DNA of 64,000 nt from Pseudorhodoferax sp. Leaf265 (GTDB taxonomy: Bacteria > Pseudomonadota > Gammaproteobacteria > Burkholderiales > Burkholderiaceae_C). Every line of letters begins with the position of its first letter. Within the stretch, counting starts at the first letter, position 1. Where the stretch lies: NCBI RefSeq assembly GCF_001422365.1, contig NZ_LMMT01000016.1:1-64000 (forward strand), written 5' to 3'. Of the stretch, positions 30,575-39,257 are shown piece by piece. Position numbers and translations under genes: made by a program. Under the pieces are notes generated by a model. That model saw only the letters and a program-made list of their open reading frames with translations. It searched no databases and had not been told where the DNA came from.

Positions 30575-32350
30575 TCAGGGCAGCATGCCGCGCACCGTGC
30601 CGAGCAGCTTGCGCGGCTGCAGCGGCTTGACCAGCACGGTGTGGCCGGCCTCGGCGGCACGCTGCAGCTCCTCGTGCGTGGTGTCGCCGGTCACGACGAT
30701 GGCCGGCACCTCGTAGCCGCACTGGCGGCGCACGGCGGCGATGGCTGCGATGCCGTCGGCGTCATCGCCCAGGTGCAGGTCGGAGATGATCAGGTCGGGC
30801 GGCAGCTCCATGCCGGCTGCGGCGCGCTGCGCGGCCTCGGCGCTGGCCGCGGCGGCCACCGTGTAGCCCCATTCCTCCAGCAGGATGCGCAGGCCTTCGC
30901 GGATGGCCTCGTCGTCGTCGATCACGAGCACGGCGCGCGCCTGCGGCACCGGCATGGGCCGGGTGTCGGCGGCGGCGGTGGCGTCGCGGATCTCGGGCAG
31001 GCCGCCGCGCGCGATGGCCAGCCGGAACATGGTGCCGCGCCCGGGGTGCGAGGCCACGGTCAACCCGTGGTTCAGCAGCCGGGCCAGGCGCCGCACGATG
31101 GCCAGGCCCATGCCCAGACCCTGGCTGCGCCCGCGGGTGGAGCGCCCGCATTGGTAGAACTCATCGAAGACGCGCGGCAGCTCGGCCGGCGCGATGCCGA
31201 CGCCGGTGTCCCAGACCTCCACGTGGATGTGCTCGCGCGTGGAGCGTGCCACCAGCACCACGCCGCCGCGCTCGGTGTAGCGCAGCGCGTTCTGCAGCAG
31301 GTTGCCCAGAATGCGCTCGAGCAGCTGCGGGTCGCTGGTCACCGACTTGCCGCCCGGCGAGAAGCGCAGGCCCAGGCCGCGCGCCTCGGCCTGGCCGGCG
31401 TACTGCATGTGCAGTCGGCGGAACACGTCGCGCAGCGGGAAGTGCTGCAGGTTCGGCTCCACGGCGCCGGCGTCGAGCCGCGAGACGTCCAGCATGGCGT
31501 TGAACGAGCGCTCCAGCCCCTCGATGGAGCGCGTCACGTTGCGCACCAGCGGCTCCTGCTCGGTGCCTAGCAGCCGCAGTTCCAGCGCTCCGGCGAACAG
31601 GCCCAGCGCGTGCACGGGCTGGCGCAGGTCGTGCGTGGCGGTGGCCAGGAAGCGGGTCTTGTCGCGGTCGGCCTGGTGCGCGGCGCGCAGCGCGGTCTCC
31701 AGCGCATGCAGCGCATCGCCGCGTTCGGAGAAGGCCAGGCGCTGGCGCCGCCAGCGGCGGTGGCCGAGCAGGGCGAGCGCGGCGGCCAGCAGGGCGGCTG
31801 CTGCGGCGCTGCCGCTGGCCGGCGCGGGCGCACCCTGCAGCGCCCAGGCCAGGGCCTGTGACGCCGGCACGGCCGCCAGCAGCGCCACGGGCGGGCCCAG
31901 CGGCGCCAGCAGCGCGGCCAGCAGTGGCACCAGCACCAGCAACGCCATGGCGGGGTTGCTGGCCGCCATGGCCGGCAGCAGCCAGGGCAGGGCGCAGAGC
32001 AGCAGGCCCCAGGCCAGCAGCAGCGCGCCGCAGGCATGGCGCCTCGAACGCTGGCGCCGGCGTGCGGCCGGGCTCAGCCGGCCCAGCTGCCGCGCCAGCA
32101 GTCCACAGGCCAGCGCTGCCGCCGTCGCCAGGCCGACCACGGTGGCGGCGCCCGCGCCATTCAGGCCGGGCCAGGCCTGCACGGGCGGCAGCAACAGGGC
32201 CGCGGGCAGGCTGGCGGGCCAGGTGGCCAGCGCCTCGTCGACCGCTGCATCGCGCAGGCGCCGCGCGGTGGAGCGGCGCGCGCGCCGCTCAAGCGGGGGC
32301 GCCTCGCCCGGCGCGGCGTTCTCGACGGCGGTGAAGGCAGCGTTCGGCAT
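30575..32350 (-). CDS. Hybrid sensor histidine kinase with C-terminal receiver
   Basis: A 591-residue membrane histidine kinase. The N-terminal part has about six hydrophobic segments (residues about 45-200). The H-box is ATATHDLRQPVHALG (His about residue 235), then N-box LLQNALRYTERGG, G1 VWDTGVGIAP and G2 GLGMGLAIVRRL. A C-terminal receiver domain (about 465-590) has VLVIDDDEAIREG and the phosphoacceptor Asp in LIISDLHLGDD. It probably works with the LuxR-type regulator 25 bases upstream in the same operon. Its position directly behind tssA suggests T6SS control, but this is inference only. Confidence 0.88.
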   Translation of the reverse strand: MPNAAFTAVENAAPGEAPPLERRARRSTARRLRDAAVDEALATWPASLPAALLLPPVQAWPGLNGAGAATVVGLATAAALACGLLARQLGRLSPAARRRQRSRRHACGALLLAWGLLLCALPWLLPAMAASNPAMALLVLVPLLAALLAPLGPPVALLAAVPASQALAWALQGAPAPASGSAAAAALLAAALALLGHRRWRRQRLAFSERGDALHALETALRAAHQADRDKTRFLATATHDLRQPVHALGLFAGALELRLLGTEQEPLVRNVTRSIEGLERSFNAMLDVSRLDAGAVEPNLQHFPLRDVFRRLHMQYAGQAEARGLGLRFSPGGKSVTSDPQLLERILGNLLQNALRYTERGGVVLVARSTREHIHVEVWDTGVGIAPAELPRVFDEFYQCGRSTRGRSQGLGMGLAIVRRLARLLNHGLTVASHPGRGTMFRLAIARGGLPEIRDATAAADTRPMPVPQARAVLVIDDDEAIREGLRILLEEWGYTVAAAASAEAAQRAAAGMELPPDLIISDLHLGDDADGIAAIAAVRRQCGYEVPAIVVTGDTTHEELQRAAEAGHTVLVKPLQPRKLLGTVRGMLP

Positions 32351-32375
32351 GGTGCGCCCGAACGCCGCGGGGCAT

Positions 32376-33068
32376 TCAGCGGAACAGGCTGATCATGTGC
32401 GAGCGCGAGCGCACGTCCAGCGCCAGCAGCAGCGATGACACGTAGTTCTTGACCGTGCCCAGCGAGAGCTCGGTCGAGTTGCTGATCTCCTGGTTGCCGC
32501 AGCCCGACAGCACGAGCTCCAGGATCTCCAGGTGGCGCGGTCCGAGTTCGGCGACGCGGTCGAACATCGCCGAGGACGGGAAGTGCGGGAACAGCGTGGT
32601 GTCCACGGCCGGGCGGCGCTGGCGCGCGCTGTCGACGAGCGCCTGCAGCGAACTGCGCATCTGGTCCATCTGCGCGCTCTTGGGCACGTAGCCCACGGCG
32701 CCGAGCGCGCGCGCCTGGCGCACGACGAATTCGTCTTGGGTGCCGCTGAAGACCGCCACGCGCGCCTGCGGGAAGGTCTGCATGAAGCGCCGCAGCCCCT
32801 GCAGGCCCTTGCAGTCGCCCAGGTTCAGGTCGAGCAGCACCGCGTCCACCGGCGTGCGCTCTCGGTACAGGCGCAGGCCCTCGTCCAGCGTGGGCGCCTC
32901 GATCCACTCGATGCGCAGCCCGCCGAGCATGGGGTAGAGCGTGCGGATACCGGCGCGCACGAGTTCGTGATCGTCGATGAGCAGGATGCGGCGCGTGCTG
33001 CGCGGCATGGCGGTCGCCGCATCTGCGGCCGATGGCTCGGACAGTCGCACATCCAACAGTGTTTCCAT
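32376..33068 (-). CDS. LuxR-family response regulator
   Basis: A 230-residue response regulator. The receiver domain (about 25-150) has ILLIDDHELVRAG and phosphoacceptor VDAVLLDLNLGD, and the switch lysine is in GYVPKSA. The C-terminal LuxR-type helix-turn-helix has LGPRHLEILELVLSGCGNQEISNSTELSLGTVKNYVSSL. A strong ribosome-binding site AAGGAGAGG precedes ATG 33068. It is encoded with the hybrid kinase downstream. The sequence 40-50 bases upstream contains TTAGTCTG, also present in the vgrG copy of the T6SS element, a weak hint of shared control. Confidence 0.9.
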   Translation of the reverse strand: METLLDVRLSEPSAADAATAMPRSTRRILLIDDHELVRAGIRTLYPMLGGLRIEWIEAPTLDEGLRLYRERTPVDAVLLDLNLGDCKGLQGLRRFMQTFPQARVAVFSGTQDEFVVRQARALGAVGYVPKSAQMDQMRSSLQALVDSARQRRPAVDTTLFPHFPSSAMFDRVAELGPRHLEILELVLSGCGNQEISNSTELSLGTVKNYVSSLLLALDVRSRSHMISLFR

Positions 33069-33186
33069 GGTCCTCTCCTTGGCGGCGGGCCCGGATTCGT
33101 CGTCGCCTGCAGACTAATCGCACCGGGCTGATGCATCGTAGGACTGGCGGATGGGGGTCGGCAACATCATTCTTTAGGAGGCGGAC

Positions 33187-33202
33187 TGTGCAGTAGTGCA
33201 CA
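33187..33202. promoter_or_regulatory. Inverted repeat TGTGCA-N4-TGCACA
   Basis: A perfect 6-base dyad about 120 bases upstream of the response regulator start, in the divergent promoter region. Candidate operator; the binding factor is unknown. Confidence 0.35.
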
Positions 33203-33298
33203 TATCGCCGGTTCTTGTATCAGGCTTGTTGCACCGGCGACGCTGCCATGAAATCAATGAAACACACACGGCATGGGTGGCTGGATCGTTGACCCGCA

Positions 33299-33314
33299 GG
33301 CAAATATGTTTGCC
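33299..33314. promoter_or_regulatory. Inverted repeat GGCAAA-N4-TTTGCC before dkgB
   Basis: A perfect 6-base dyad with an AT core, ending 61 bases upstream of the dkgB ATG. It is a likely operator for the reductase gene. Confidence 0.45.
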
Positions 33315-33375
33315 GCATGGCGGGGTTTTTCTGCAGGGCCGACAGGCCCAGACTGCGGCCCTTGAAAGGACGACC

Positions 33376-34188
33376 ATGAACACCACCACCATTCCCGCCT
33401 TCGGCCTCGGCACCTTCCGCCTGAAGGGGCAGGTCGTGATCGACTCCGTGCGCAACGCGCTCGATGTCGGCTACCGCGCCATCGACACCGCGCAGATCTA
33501 TGGCAACGAGGCCGAGGTCGGCCAGGCCATCGCCGAGAGCGGCGTGCCGCGCCGCGAACTCTTCGTCACGACCAAGGTCTGGACCGACCACCTGGCTGGC
33601 GACAAGCTGGTGCCCAGCCTCAAGGAAAGCCTGCGCAAGCTGCGCACCGAGCAGGTGGACCTCACGCTGATCCACTGGCCTTCGCCCGGCAACGCCGTGC
33701 CCATGGCCGAGTACCTGGGCGCGTTGGCGCAGGCGCAGGACCAGGGGCTCACGTGGGGGATCGGCGTCTCCAACTTCACGGTGGCGCTGCTGCGCGAGGC
33801 CATGGGCATCCTGGGCGCCGGGCGCATCGCGACCAACCAGGTCGAGCTCTCGCCCTATCTGCAGAACCGCAGCTTGGCGGCCTTCATGCGGGAGCAGGGC
33901 ATGCACCTGACCTCCTACATGACGCTGGCCTACGGCAAGGTGCTGGGCGATCCGGTGCTGCAGGCCATCTCGCAGGCGCATGGCGCCAGCACCGCGCAGG
34001 TGGCGCTGGCCTGGGCGCTGCAGCAGGGCTACGCAGTGATCCCGTCGTCGACCAGGCGCGAGAACCTGGCCGCGAACTTGAAGGCGCAGCAGTTGCGCCT
34101 GAGCGAGGACGACTTGGCACGCATTGCCACGCTGGACCGCGGCGAGCGCCAGGCCGATCCGGCCGGCCTCGCGCCGGCCTGGGACTAA
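33376..34188 (+). CDS. dkgB: Aldo/keto reductase, 2,5-diketo-D-gluconate reductase B-like
   Basis: A 270-residue cytoplasmic AKR. It has the catalytic tetrad of the family: Asp and Tyr in [17 protein letters not shown], Lys in VTTKVW and His in [10 protein letters not shown]. The NADPH-binding end [16 protein letters not shown] is also present. It resembles DkgB/YafB, which reduces 2,5-diketo-gluconate, methylglyoxal and other aldehydes. The ATG at 33376 follows GAAAGGA and fits the family start ([13 protein letters not shown]). It converges with and overlaps the DUF3750 gene by 4 bases. Confidence 0.88.
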   Translation: MNTTTIPAFGLGTFRLKGQVVIDSVRNALDVGYRAIDTAQIYGNEAEVGQAIAESGVPRRELFVTTKVWTDHLAGDKLVPSLKESLRKLRTEQVDLTLIHWPSPGNAVPMAEYLGALAQAQDQGLTWGIGVSNFTVALLREAMGILGAGRIATNQVELSPYLQNRSLAAFMREQGMHLTSYMTLAYGKVLGDPVLQAISQAHGASTAQVALAWALQQGYAVIPSSTRRENLAANLKAQQLRLSEDDLARIATLDRGERQADPAGLAPAWD

Positions 34189-34946
34189 AGCGGCCCTGGC
34201 AGCTTGCCCAGGCCGGGCAGGCGCAGCGCCATGTCGTCCAGGTCCACGCCGACGCCCAGGCCCAGCAGGTTGAGTTCCAGGCCCTCGTCGCGCGCCAGCG
34301 TGATGCCCGCCAGGCCCAGCAGCGAGACCTGCCAGCCCGTGCCGCTGGGCGCGCTGGCGAAGAACTGCGTGGGCCCCAGGTAGTCCTTGCCGATGGCGGT
34401 GGGCGGCAGGTCCAGACGCAGCTCGGGCACCTCACGCGCGACCCAGGCCACGAAGGTGTTGCTGTTCGGGCCGGGCCACAGGCCGTAGGTGTGGCCCCAG
34501 GGATAGCGTGCGACGGCGGCCTCGATGCGGTCGATCATGGCCTCGGCTTGCGGACCGCGGTGCTCCACGAGCAGGCGCGGGTAGGCGCCGTACCAGTGCG
34601 TGTCGGGCAGGGTGCTCTCGCCCTGGACCAGCGCGTCGCCGCCGTAGCGTGCGCGCCAGCCCAGGATCTGCCAGGTGGTGTAGTGGTCGGCCCCGGCGCG
34701 CTTGACCGCGATCCAGGGATGGATGCCAAAGGCGCCGCGCCAGCGCACGATGCGCGCGCCGTAGACCTGCACCACGGCGCGTTGCTCGACGGCCGGATCC
34801 GGTGCCTGCCCGGTGGGCGAACGTTCACGGCTGTGCCAGGGCGTGTCCAGGTCCAGCTTGCCCGAGGCCAGCACGCCGATGGGGCCCAGCAGCAGCAGGG
34901 CGACCAGGGCCAGCAGGCGCAGCGGCCAGCGCAGCAGTCGCCTCAT
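34185..34946 (-). CDS. DUF3750 membrane-anchored protein
   Basis: A 253-residue protein. An N-terminal signal anchor ([26 protein letters not shown]) is followed by a DUF3750 domain: [94 protein letters not shown]. The conserved His and Cys/Asn-type positions (HPWIAVK, GPNSNTF) resemble a papain-like or lipoprotein-type fold, but no function is known. The ATG at 34946 overlaps the stop of the PLP enzyme gene by 4 bases, so translation is probably coupled. Confidence 0.82.
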   Translation of the reverse strand: MRRLLRWPLRLLALVALLLLGPIGVLASGKLDLDTPWHSRERSPTGQAPDPAVEQRAVVQVYGARIVRWRGAFGIHPWIAVKRAGADHYTTWQILGWRARYGGDALVQGESTLPDTHWYGAYPRLLVEHRGPQAEAMIDRIEAAVARYPWGHTYGLWPGPNSNTFVAWVAREVPELRLDLPPTAIGKDYLGPTQFFASAPSGTGWQVSLLGLAGITLARDEGLELNLLGLGVGVDLDDMALRLPGLGKLPGPL

Positions 34947-36142
34947 GCGCCAGCCTCCATCGCCGCCAGCGCCTGCGCGAAATCGCGCTGCAGGTTGCCG
35001 ATGTCCTCCAGCCCCACGGCCAGCCGAACGAAGTTGGGCGCGATGCCGCTTGCTGCCATCTGCGCCTCGTTCATGGTGCCGGCCCACATGGCGGCGGCGT
35101 GCACGATCAGCGTTTCCACGCCACCCAGGCTCACGGCCTGCGTGGCCAGCCGCAGCGAGGCAACGAAGCGGCTCGTGGCCGCGTAGCCGGCCTGGAGCGC
35201 GAACGCGATGACGGGGCCGCCACCGGCCATCTGGCGCTGCGCGAGCGCGTGCTGCGGATGGCTCTCGAGCAGCGGGTAGTGCACCCGCTCCACCTGCGGC
35301 TGGCGCTCCAGCCAGGCGGCCAGCGCGAGCGCGTTGGCGTTGATGCGCTCCATGCGCACGGACAGCGTGCGCAGCCCGCGCAGCAGCAGCCAGGCATCCA
35401 TGGGCGAGAGCACGGCGCCCAGCGTGATGTGCATGGGCCAGATGCGCTCGGCCAGCGCGTTGCTGCAGCAGATGACGCCGGCCGTCAGGTCGTGGTGGCC
35501 GCCCAGGGCCTTGGTCGCGCTGTGCACCACGATGTCGATGCCCAGCGCGTGCGGCTTGCAGTTGACGGGCGAGGCGAAGGTGTTGTCGGCGATGGTCAGG
35601 ATGCCGCGCGGCCTGGCCAGCGCCGCCACGCCGGCCAGGTCGGTCAGCACCAGCGTGGGGTTGGCGGGCGTCTCCACGAGGATGAGCTTCGTCTCTGGGC
35701 GGAGCGCTGCGGCGATGGCCGCCAGGTCGCTCTGCTCGACGATGCTGACCTGCACGCCGAAGCGCGGCAGCACTTCGTCGAACAGCTTGGCCGTGCTCAT
35801 GTAGTGCCGCGTTTGCGCCACCACATGGTCGCCGGCCTGCACCAGCGCCAGCAGCGTGGTGCTGATGGCGCCCATGCCGGAGGCTGTCAGCAGCGCGGTC
35901 TCGGTGCCCTCGAGCGCGGCCACGATGGCGGCCGCGCGCTCGTGCGTGGGGTTGCCGTAGCGCGTGTAGTAGCCGGCATGGCGCGGTGTGCCGGCCATGG
36001 TGGCGAACTCGGCCGCGTCGCGCGCCTTGAAGGTCGCGCTGTAGTGGATAGGGGCGCTGACGGCCGTGTCGTCGGACAGGCCGGCGTCGCCGTGCAGCAC
36101 GCGGGTGGCGTCGTGCCAGGCGTCGTCTGGAGGGAGGTGCAT
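34943..36142 (-). CDS. Trans-sulfuration family PLP-dependent enzyme
   Basis: A 399-residue enzyme of the Cys/Met metabolism PLP family. The YYTRYGNPTHERAAAIVAALEGTETALLTASGMGAIS start, the ADNTFASPVNCKPHALGIDIVVHSATKALGGHHD stretch with the PLP lysine (about residue 206) and the QAVSLGGVETLI end are hallmarks. Members are cystathionine gamma-synthases, beta/gamma-lyases and methionine gamma-lyases; the sequence alone does not decide which. It is divergent from a catabolic operon and followed by DUF3750. Confidence 0.85.
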   Translation of the reverse strand: MHLPPDDAWHDATRVLHGDAGLSDDTAVSAPIHYSATFKARDAAEFATMAGTPRHAGYYTRYGNPTHERAAAIVAALEGTETALLTASGMGAISTTLLALVQAGDHVVAQTRHYMSTAKLFDEVLPRFGVQVSIVEQSDLAAIAAALRPETKLILVETPANPTLVLTDLAGVAALARPRGILTIADNTFASPVNCKPHALGIDIVVHSATKALGGHHDLTAGVICCSNALAERIWPMHITLGAVLSPMDAWLLLRGLRTLSVRMERINANALALAAWLERQPQVERVHYPLLESHPQHALAQRQMAGGGPVIAFALQAGYAATSRFVASLRLATQAVSLGGVETLIVHAAAMWAGTMNEAQMAASGIAPNFVRLAVGLEDIGNLQRDFAQALAAMEAGA

Positions 36143-36239
36143 CGCTTGGAGGAATCCGCAGGAGAAAACCAGTGCACATGATGCGCTCGCCTGCGCCGGC
36201 CGCGGGTAATCCCGGGGCTGCGGCTGGTTTCCGGATTTC

Positions 36240-36270
36240 TACAATATGGACATACATCCACAATATGGAC
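36240..36270 (+). promoter_or_regulatory. Promoter and operator-like repeats before the cupin operon
   Basis: A TACAAT -10-like hexamer lies at 36240-36245. The 11-base word ACAATATGGAC occurs twice with a 19-base period (36241-36251, 36260-36270), and TGGA-N6-TCCA forms a dyad at 36247-36260. The layout fits a regulator bound at the transcription start; the IclR gene at the operon end is the obvious candidate. It argues against the upstream ATG at 36246 as start codon. Confidence 0.5.
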
Positions 36271-36278
36271 AACCCGCG

Positions 36279-36806
36279 ATGCCGACCGACCGCGCCGATC
36301 CCGAGCCGCTGACCCCTTACCAGTACCCCAATCCGCCCGAGGCCCTGCCCGAGATCGTGATCCCCCACGCGATCCCGACGGATGAACGCCTGTGGGTGCC
36401 GCAGGCCGAGAACGTCTGGTTCCGCCCGCTGTGCCTGAACGCGAGCCAGGGCTACTGGATGAATCTGCTGCGCGTGCGCAAGTCCGGCGTGCTGAGCCGG
36501 CACCGCCATCCGCAGGCCGTGCACGGCTTCGTGCTCAAGGGCCGCTGGAAATACCTGGAGCACGACTGGTGGGCCGAGGAGGGCGGCTACGTGTTCGAGC
36601 CGCCGGGCGAAACGCACACGCTCTACGTGCCCGAGGACGTGCAGGAAATGATCACCTACTTCCAGGTCAACGGTGTCATGTACTACACCGACCCTTACGG
36701 CAAGGGCATGGGCTACGAGGATGTGTTCACCAAGATCGACATGTGCCGCAAGCACTTCCAGGAAGTGGGCCTGGGCGCGGACTACGTCAAGCAGTTCATC
36801 CGATGA
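36279..36806 (+). CDS. Cupin dioxygenase, 2,4'-dihydroxyacetophenone dioxygenase-like
   Basis: A 175-residue (186 from the upstream ATG) cupin protein. The metal-binding motif is SRHRHPQAVHGFVLKGRWKYLEHDW, and the second cupin motif is FEPPGETHTLYVPED. The family includes 2,4'-dihydroxyacetophenone dioxygenase, which cleaves a C-C bond next to a keto group. The true substrate here is unknown. The start at MPTDRADPEPL was chosen because the earlier ATG (36246) sits within the promoter/operator repeats. Its stop overlaps the next SDR start (ATGA). Confidence 0.8.
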   Translation: MPTDRADPEPLTPYQYPNPPEALPEIVIPHAIPTDERLWVPQAENVWFRPLCLNASQGYWMNLLRVRKSGVLSRHRHPQAVHGFVLKGRWKYLEHDWWAEEGGYVFEPPGETHTLYVPEDVQEMITYFQVNGVMYYTDPYGKGMGYEDVFTKIDMCRKHFQEVGLGADYVKQFIR

Positions 36807-37516
36807 GCCGTGCCAGCTACGACTACCGCGGCCGCGTGGCCGTGGTGACGGGCGGCGCGAGCGGCATCGGTGCCGAGACGGCGCGGCTGTTGCGCAGCTT
36901 CGGCGCCACCGTGGTGGTCTGGGATCTGTCGGCCGAAGGCGACTTGCAGGTCGACGTGGCCGACCGCGCCGCCGTGGCCCGCGCCGCGCAGCAGACCTTT
37001 GAGCGCTGGGGCGGCATCGCCATGCTCGTGCACAGCGCGGGCACCACCGGCCCGACCATGGCACTGGACCAGTTCGACCCCGAGGTCTGGCACCGCGTCG
37101 TCGATGTGAACCTGGGCGGCACCTTCAACGTCTGCCACGCCGTGGTGCCGCTGATGCGCAAAGCCGGCCGCGGCCGCATCGTGCTGCTGGCCTCGCTGGC
37201 GGGCAAGGAGGGAACGCCCAACGCCTCGGCCTACAGCGCGGCCAAGGCCGGTGTGCTGGCACTGACCAAGTCGCTCGGCAAGGAACTGGCCGGCACCGGC
37301 ATCCTCGTCAACGCGATTGCGCCGGCCGCCGTGCGCACGCCCATCCTGGAGCAGATGTCCCCCGAGCATGTGCAGACCATGGTGGCCAAGAGCCCCATGC
37401 AACGCCTGGGCGAGCCCGGCGAGGTCGCCGAGATGGTGGCCTGGCTCGCCTCCGATTCCTGCAGCTTCAACACGGGTGCCGTGTTCGACCTGTCGGGCGG
37501 CCGCGCCACCTATTGA
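36803..37516 (+). CDS. Short-chain dehydrogenase/reductase, catabolic operon
   Basis: A 237-residue classical SDR. It has a nucleotide-binding TGGASGIG, HSAG (a variant of NNAG), catalytic Ser in LLASLAGKEG, YSAAKAG with Tyr/Lys, and a C-terminal FDLSGGRATY. It oxidises or reduces a secondary alcohol/ketone with NAD(P). Substrate unknown; its place between a keto-cleaving cupin and an uptake receptor suggests degradation of an imported hydroxy or keto acid. ATGA overlap with the cupin gene. Confidence 0.85.
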   Translation: MSRASYDYRGRVAVVTGGASGIGAETARLLRSFGATVVVWDLSAEGDLQVDVADRAAVARAAQQTFERWGGIAMLVHSAGTTGPTMALDQFDPEVWHRVVDVNLGGTFNVCHAVVPLMRKAGRGRIVLLASLAGKEGTPNASAYSAAKAGVLALTKSLGKELAGTGILVNAIAPAAVRTPILEQMSPEHVQTMVAKSPMQRLGEPGEVAEMVAWLASDSCSFNTGAVFDLSGGRATY

Positions 37517-37558
37517 TTCCCCAAAACCACGACACCACCACCCGAGGAGACCTTCGAC

Positions 37559-38527
37559 ATGTCCAATGTCCTGACGCGCCGGCAATTCGCCAGCCTGGCC
37601 GCCGTGCCCTTCGTTGCCGGCACGGCCCACGCCCAGTCCGATTTCCCGAACAAGCCGATCGAGCTCGTCGTGCCGTTCCAGCCCGGCGGCGGCACCGACG
37701 CACTGGCGCGCTCCTTCGCCGACGCCACGCGCAAGCACACCACGCAGAGCTTCATCATCGTCAACAAGCCCGGTGCCAGCGGCTCCATCGGCTGGCAGGA
37801 CGTGATGCACGCCAAGCCCGACGGCTACCGCCTGGCGGTCATCACCGTGGAGCTGGCCACGCTGGCCCACATCGGCATCGGCAAGATCAACGCCGACGAC
37901 CTGCAGCCCATCGCCCAGCTCAATGCCGACCAGGCCGCCATCACGGTGCGCGCCGAGGCGCCCTGGAACACCATCGAGGAGTTCCTGGCCGCCGCGAAGA
38001 AAGAGCCGGGCAAGATCGGCGTGGGCAACGCAGGCCCCGGCTCGATCTGGCACCTGGCGGCCTCGGCGCTGGAGGACAAGGCCGGCGTGAAGTTCAACCA
38101 CGTGCCCTTCCAGGGCGCGGGCCCCGGCGTGCTGGCGCTGCTGGGTGGCCACATCGACGCCGTGGCCGTGAGCCCGGCCGAGGTCACCACGCATGTGCAG
38201 TCCGGCAAGCTCAAGACGCTGGCCGTGATGGCCGAGCAGCGCGTCAAGGGCTTCGAGAAGGTGCCCACGCTCAAGGAGCGCGGCGTCGACCTCGTGATCG
38301 GCACCTGGCGCGGCATCGCGGCGCCCAAGAACACGCCGCCGCAGGTCGTGGCCTACCTCAAGGATCTGGCGCTCAAGGCCTCCAGCGAGCCCAGCTTCCG
38401 CGAGACGCTGGACAAGCAGAACCTGGGCTTCGTGTATGCGGACGACCAGGCGTTCAAGGCCAAGATCATGAAGGACAACGAATACTTCAAGTCGCTCATC
38501 ACCAAGCTCGGAATCAAGGCCGGATGA
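37559..38527 (+). CDS. Bug-type (TctC family) solute-binding receptor
   Basis: A 322-residue periplasmic receptor of the tripartite tricarboxylate transporter family, hugely expanded in Comamonadaceae. The signal peptide MSNVLTRRQFASLAAVPFVAGTAHAQ has a twin-arginine-like TRRQFA motif. The mature protein has FPNKPIELVVPFQPGGGTDALAR, NKPGASGSIG, KPDGYRL and HVPFQGAGPGVLALLGGHIDA. It binds an organic acid for uptake. No TctA/TctB permease is encoded nearby, so it would use a shared permease. It overlaps the next SDR gene by 4 bases. Confidence 0.92.
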   Translation: MSNVLTRRQFASLAAVPFVAGTAHAQSDFPNKPIELVVPFQPGGGTDALARSFADATRKHTTQSFIIVNKPGASGSIGWQDVMHAKPDGYRLAVITVELATLAHIGIGKINADDLQPIAQLNADQAAITVRAEAPWNTIEEFLAAAKKEPGKIGVGNAGPGSIWHLAASALEDKAGVKFNHVPFQGAGPGVLALLGGHIDAVAVSPAEVTTHVQSGKLKTLAVMAEQRVKGFEKVPTLKERGVDLVIGTWRGIAAPKNTPPQVVAYLKDLALKASSEPSFRETLDKQNLGFVYADDQAFKAKIMKDNEYFKSLITKLGIKAG

Positions 38528-39243
38528 CTTACCAAGCAGATCTCCTGAAGGGCCAGCGTGCCCTGGTCGCCGGTGCCACGCAGGGCATTGGCGCCGTCAT
38601 CGCGAACCACCTGGCCGCGCTGGGCGCCAAGGTCACTGCGCTGGGCCTGGGCGCGGGCGACGGTACGCTGGCAGCCAACGTCGAGGCGCGCCAGTGCGAC
38701 GTGACCGACAGCGCCAGCCTGGAGGCGGCGATTTCGGACATGCCCGAACTCGACATCGTGTTCAACTGCGCCGGCATCATCCAGCGCGGCGCCGAGCACG
38801 ATCTCGAGGTGTTCCAGCGCGTGCTCAACGTCAACCTCACGGGCACCATGCGCGTGTGCACGGCCACGCGCGAGCGGCTCAAGGCGCGGCGCGGCTGCAT
38901 CGTCAACACCGCCTCCATGCTGAGCTTCTTCGGCGGCGGCCTGGTGCCGGGCTATGCGGCCAGCAAGGGCGGCGTGGCGCAGCTGACCAAGTCGCTGGCG
39001 ATTGCCTACGCGCCTGACGGCATCCGCGTCAACGCGGTGGCGCCGGGTTGGATCGCCACGCCGCTCACGCAGGCGCTGCAGGACGACCCGGCGCGCGCCG
39101 GCCCCATCCTCGCGCGCACGCCGCTGGCGCGCTGGGGCACGCCCGACGACGTGGCCCGCGCGGCCGTGTTCCTGTGCACGCCCGCGGCCGCCTTCATGAC
39201 GGGCGTGATCCTGCCCGTCGATGGCGGTTACATGGTCACTTGA
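38524..39243 (+). CDS. Short-chain dehydrogenase/reductase 2, catabolic operon
   Basis: A 239-residue SDR: AGATQGIG coenzyme loop, D in RQCDVTDS, FNCAGIIQRG, Ser in VNTASMLSF, and YAASKGG catalytic Tyr/Lys. It is closest in feel to the gluconate-5-dehydrogenase/2-keto-3-deoxygluconate dehydrogenase type of SDR. Its start overlaps the Bug receptor stop. With the first SDR it may oxidise and reduce successive intermediates of the same pathway. Confidence 0.85.
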   Translation: MTYQADLLKGQRALVAGATQGIGAVIANHLAALGAKVTALGLGAGDGTLAANVEARQCDVTDSASLEAAISDMPELDIVFNCAGIIQRGAEHDLEVFQRVLNVNLTGTMRVCTATRERLKARRGCIVNTASMLSFFGGGLVPGYAASKGGVAQLTKSLAIAYAPDGIRVNAVAPGWIATPLTQALQDDPARAGPILARTPLARWGTPDDVARAAVFLCTPAAAFMTGVILPVDGGYMVT

Positions 39244-39257
39244 TAATCCGCGGCGCA

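Larger units (their letters stand above)
33069..33375. other. Divergent regulatory region between response regulator and dkgB
   Basis: The stretch of 307 bases has no gene and is locally AT-rich. It contains two perfect short inverted repeats: TGTGCA-N4-TGCACA (33187-33202) and GGCAAA-N4-TTTGCC (33299-33314). Confidence 0.5.

Noticed and set aside
33753-35186. Plus-strand 477-codon frame across dkgB and DUF3750
   Set aside because: It is an alternative frame of dkgB continuing antisense to DUF3750, without domain content.
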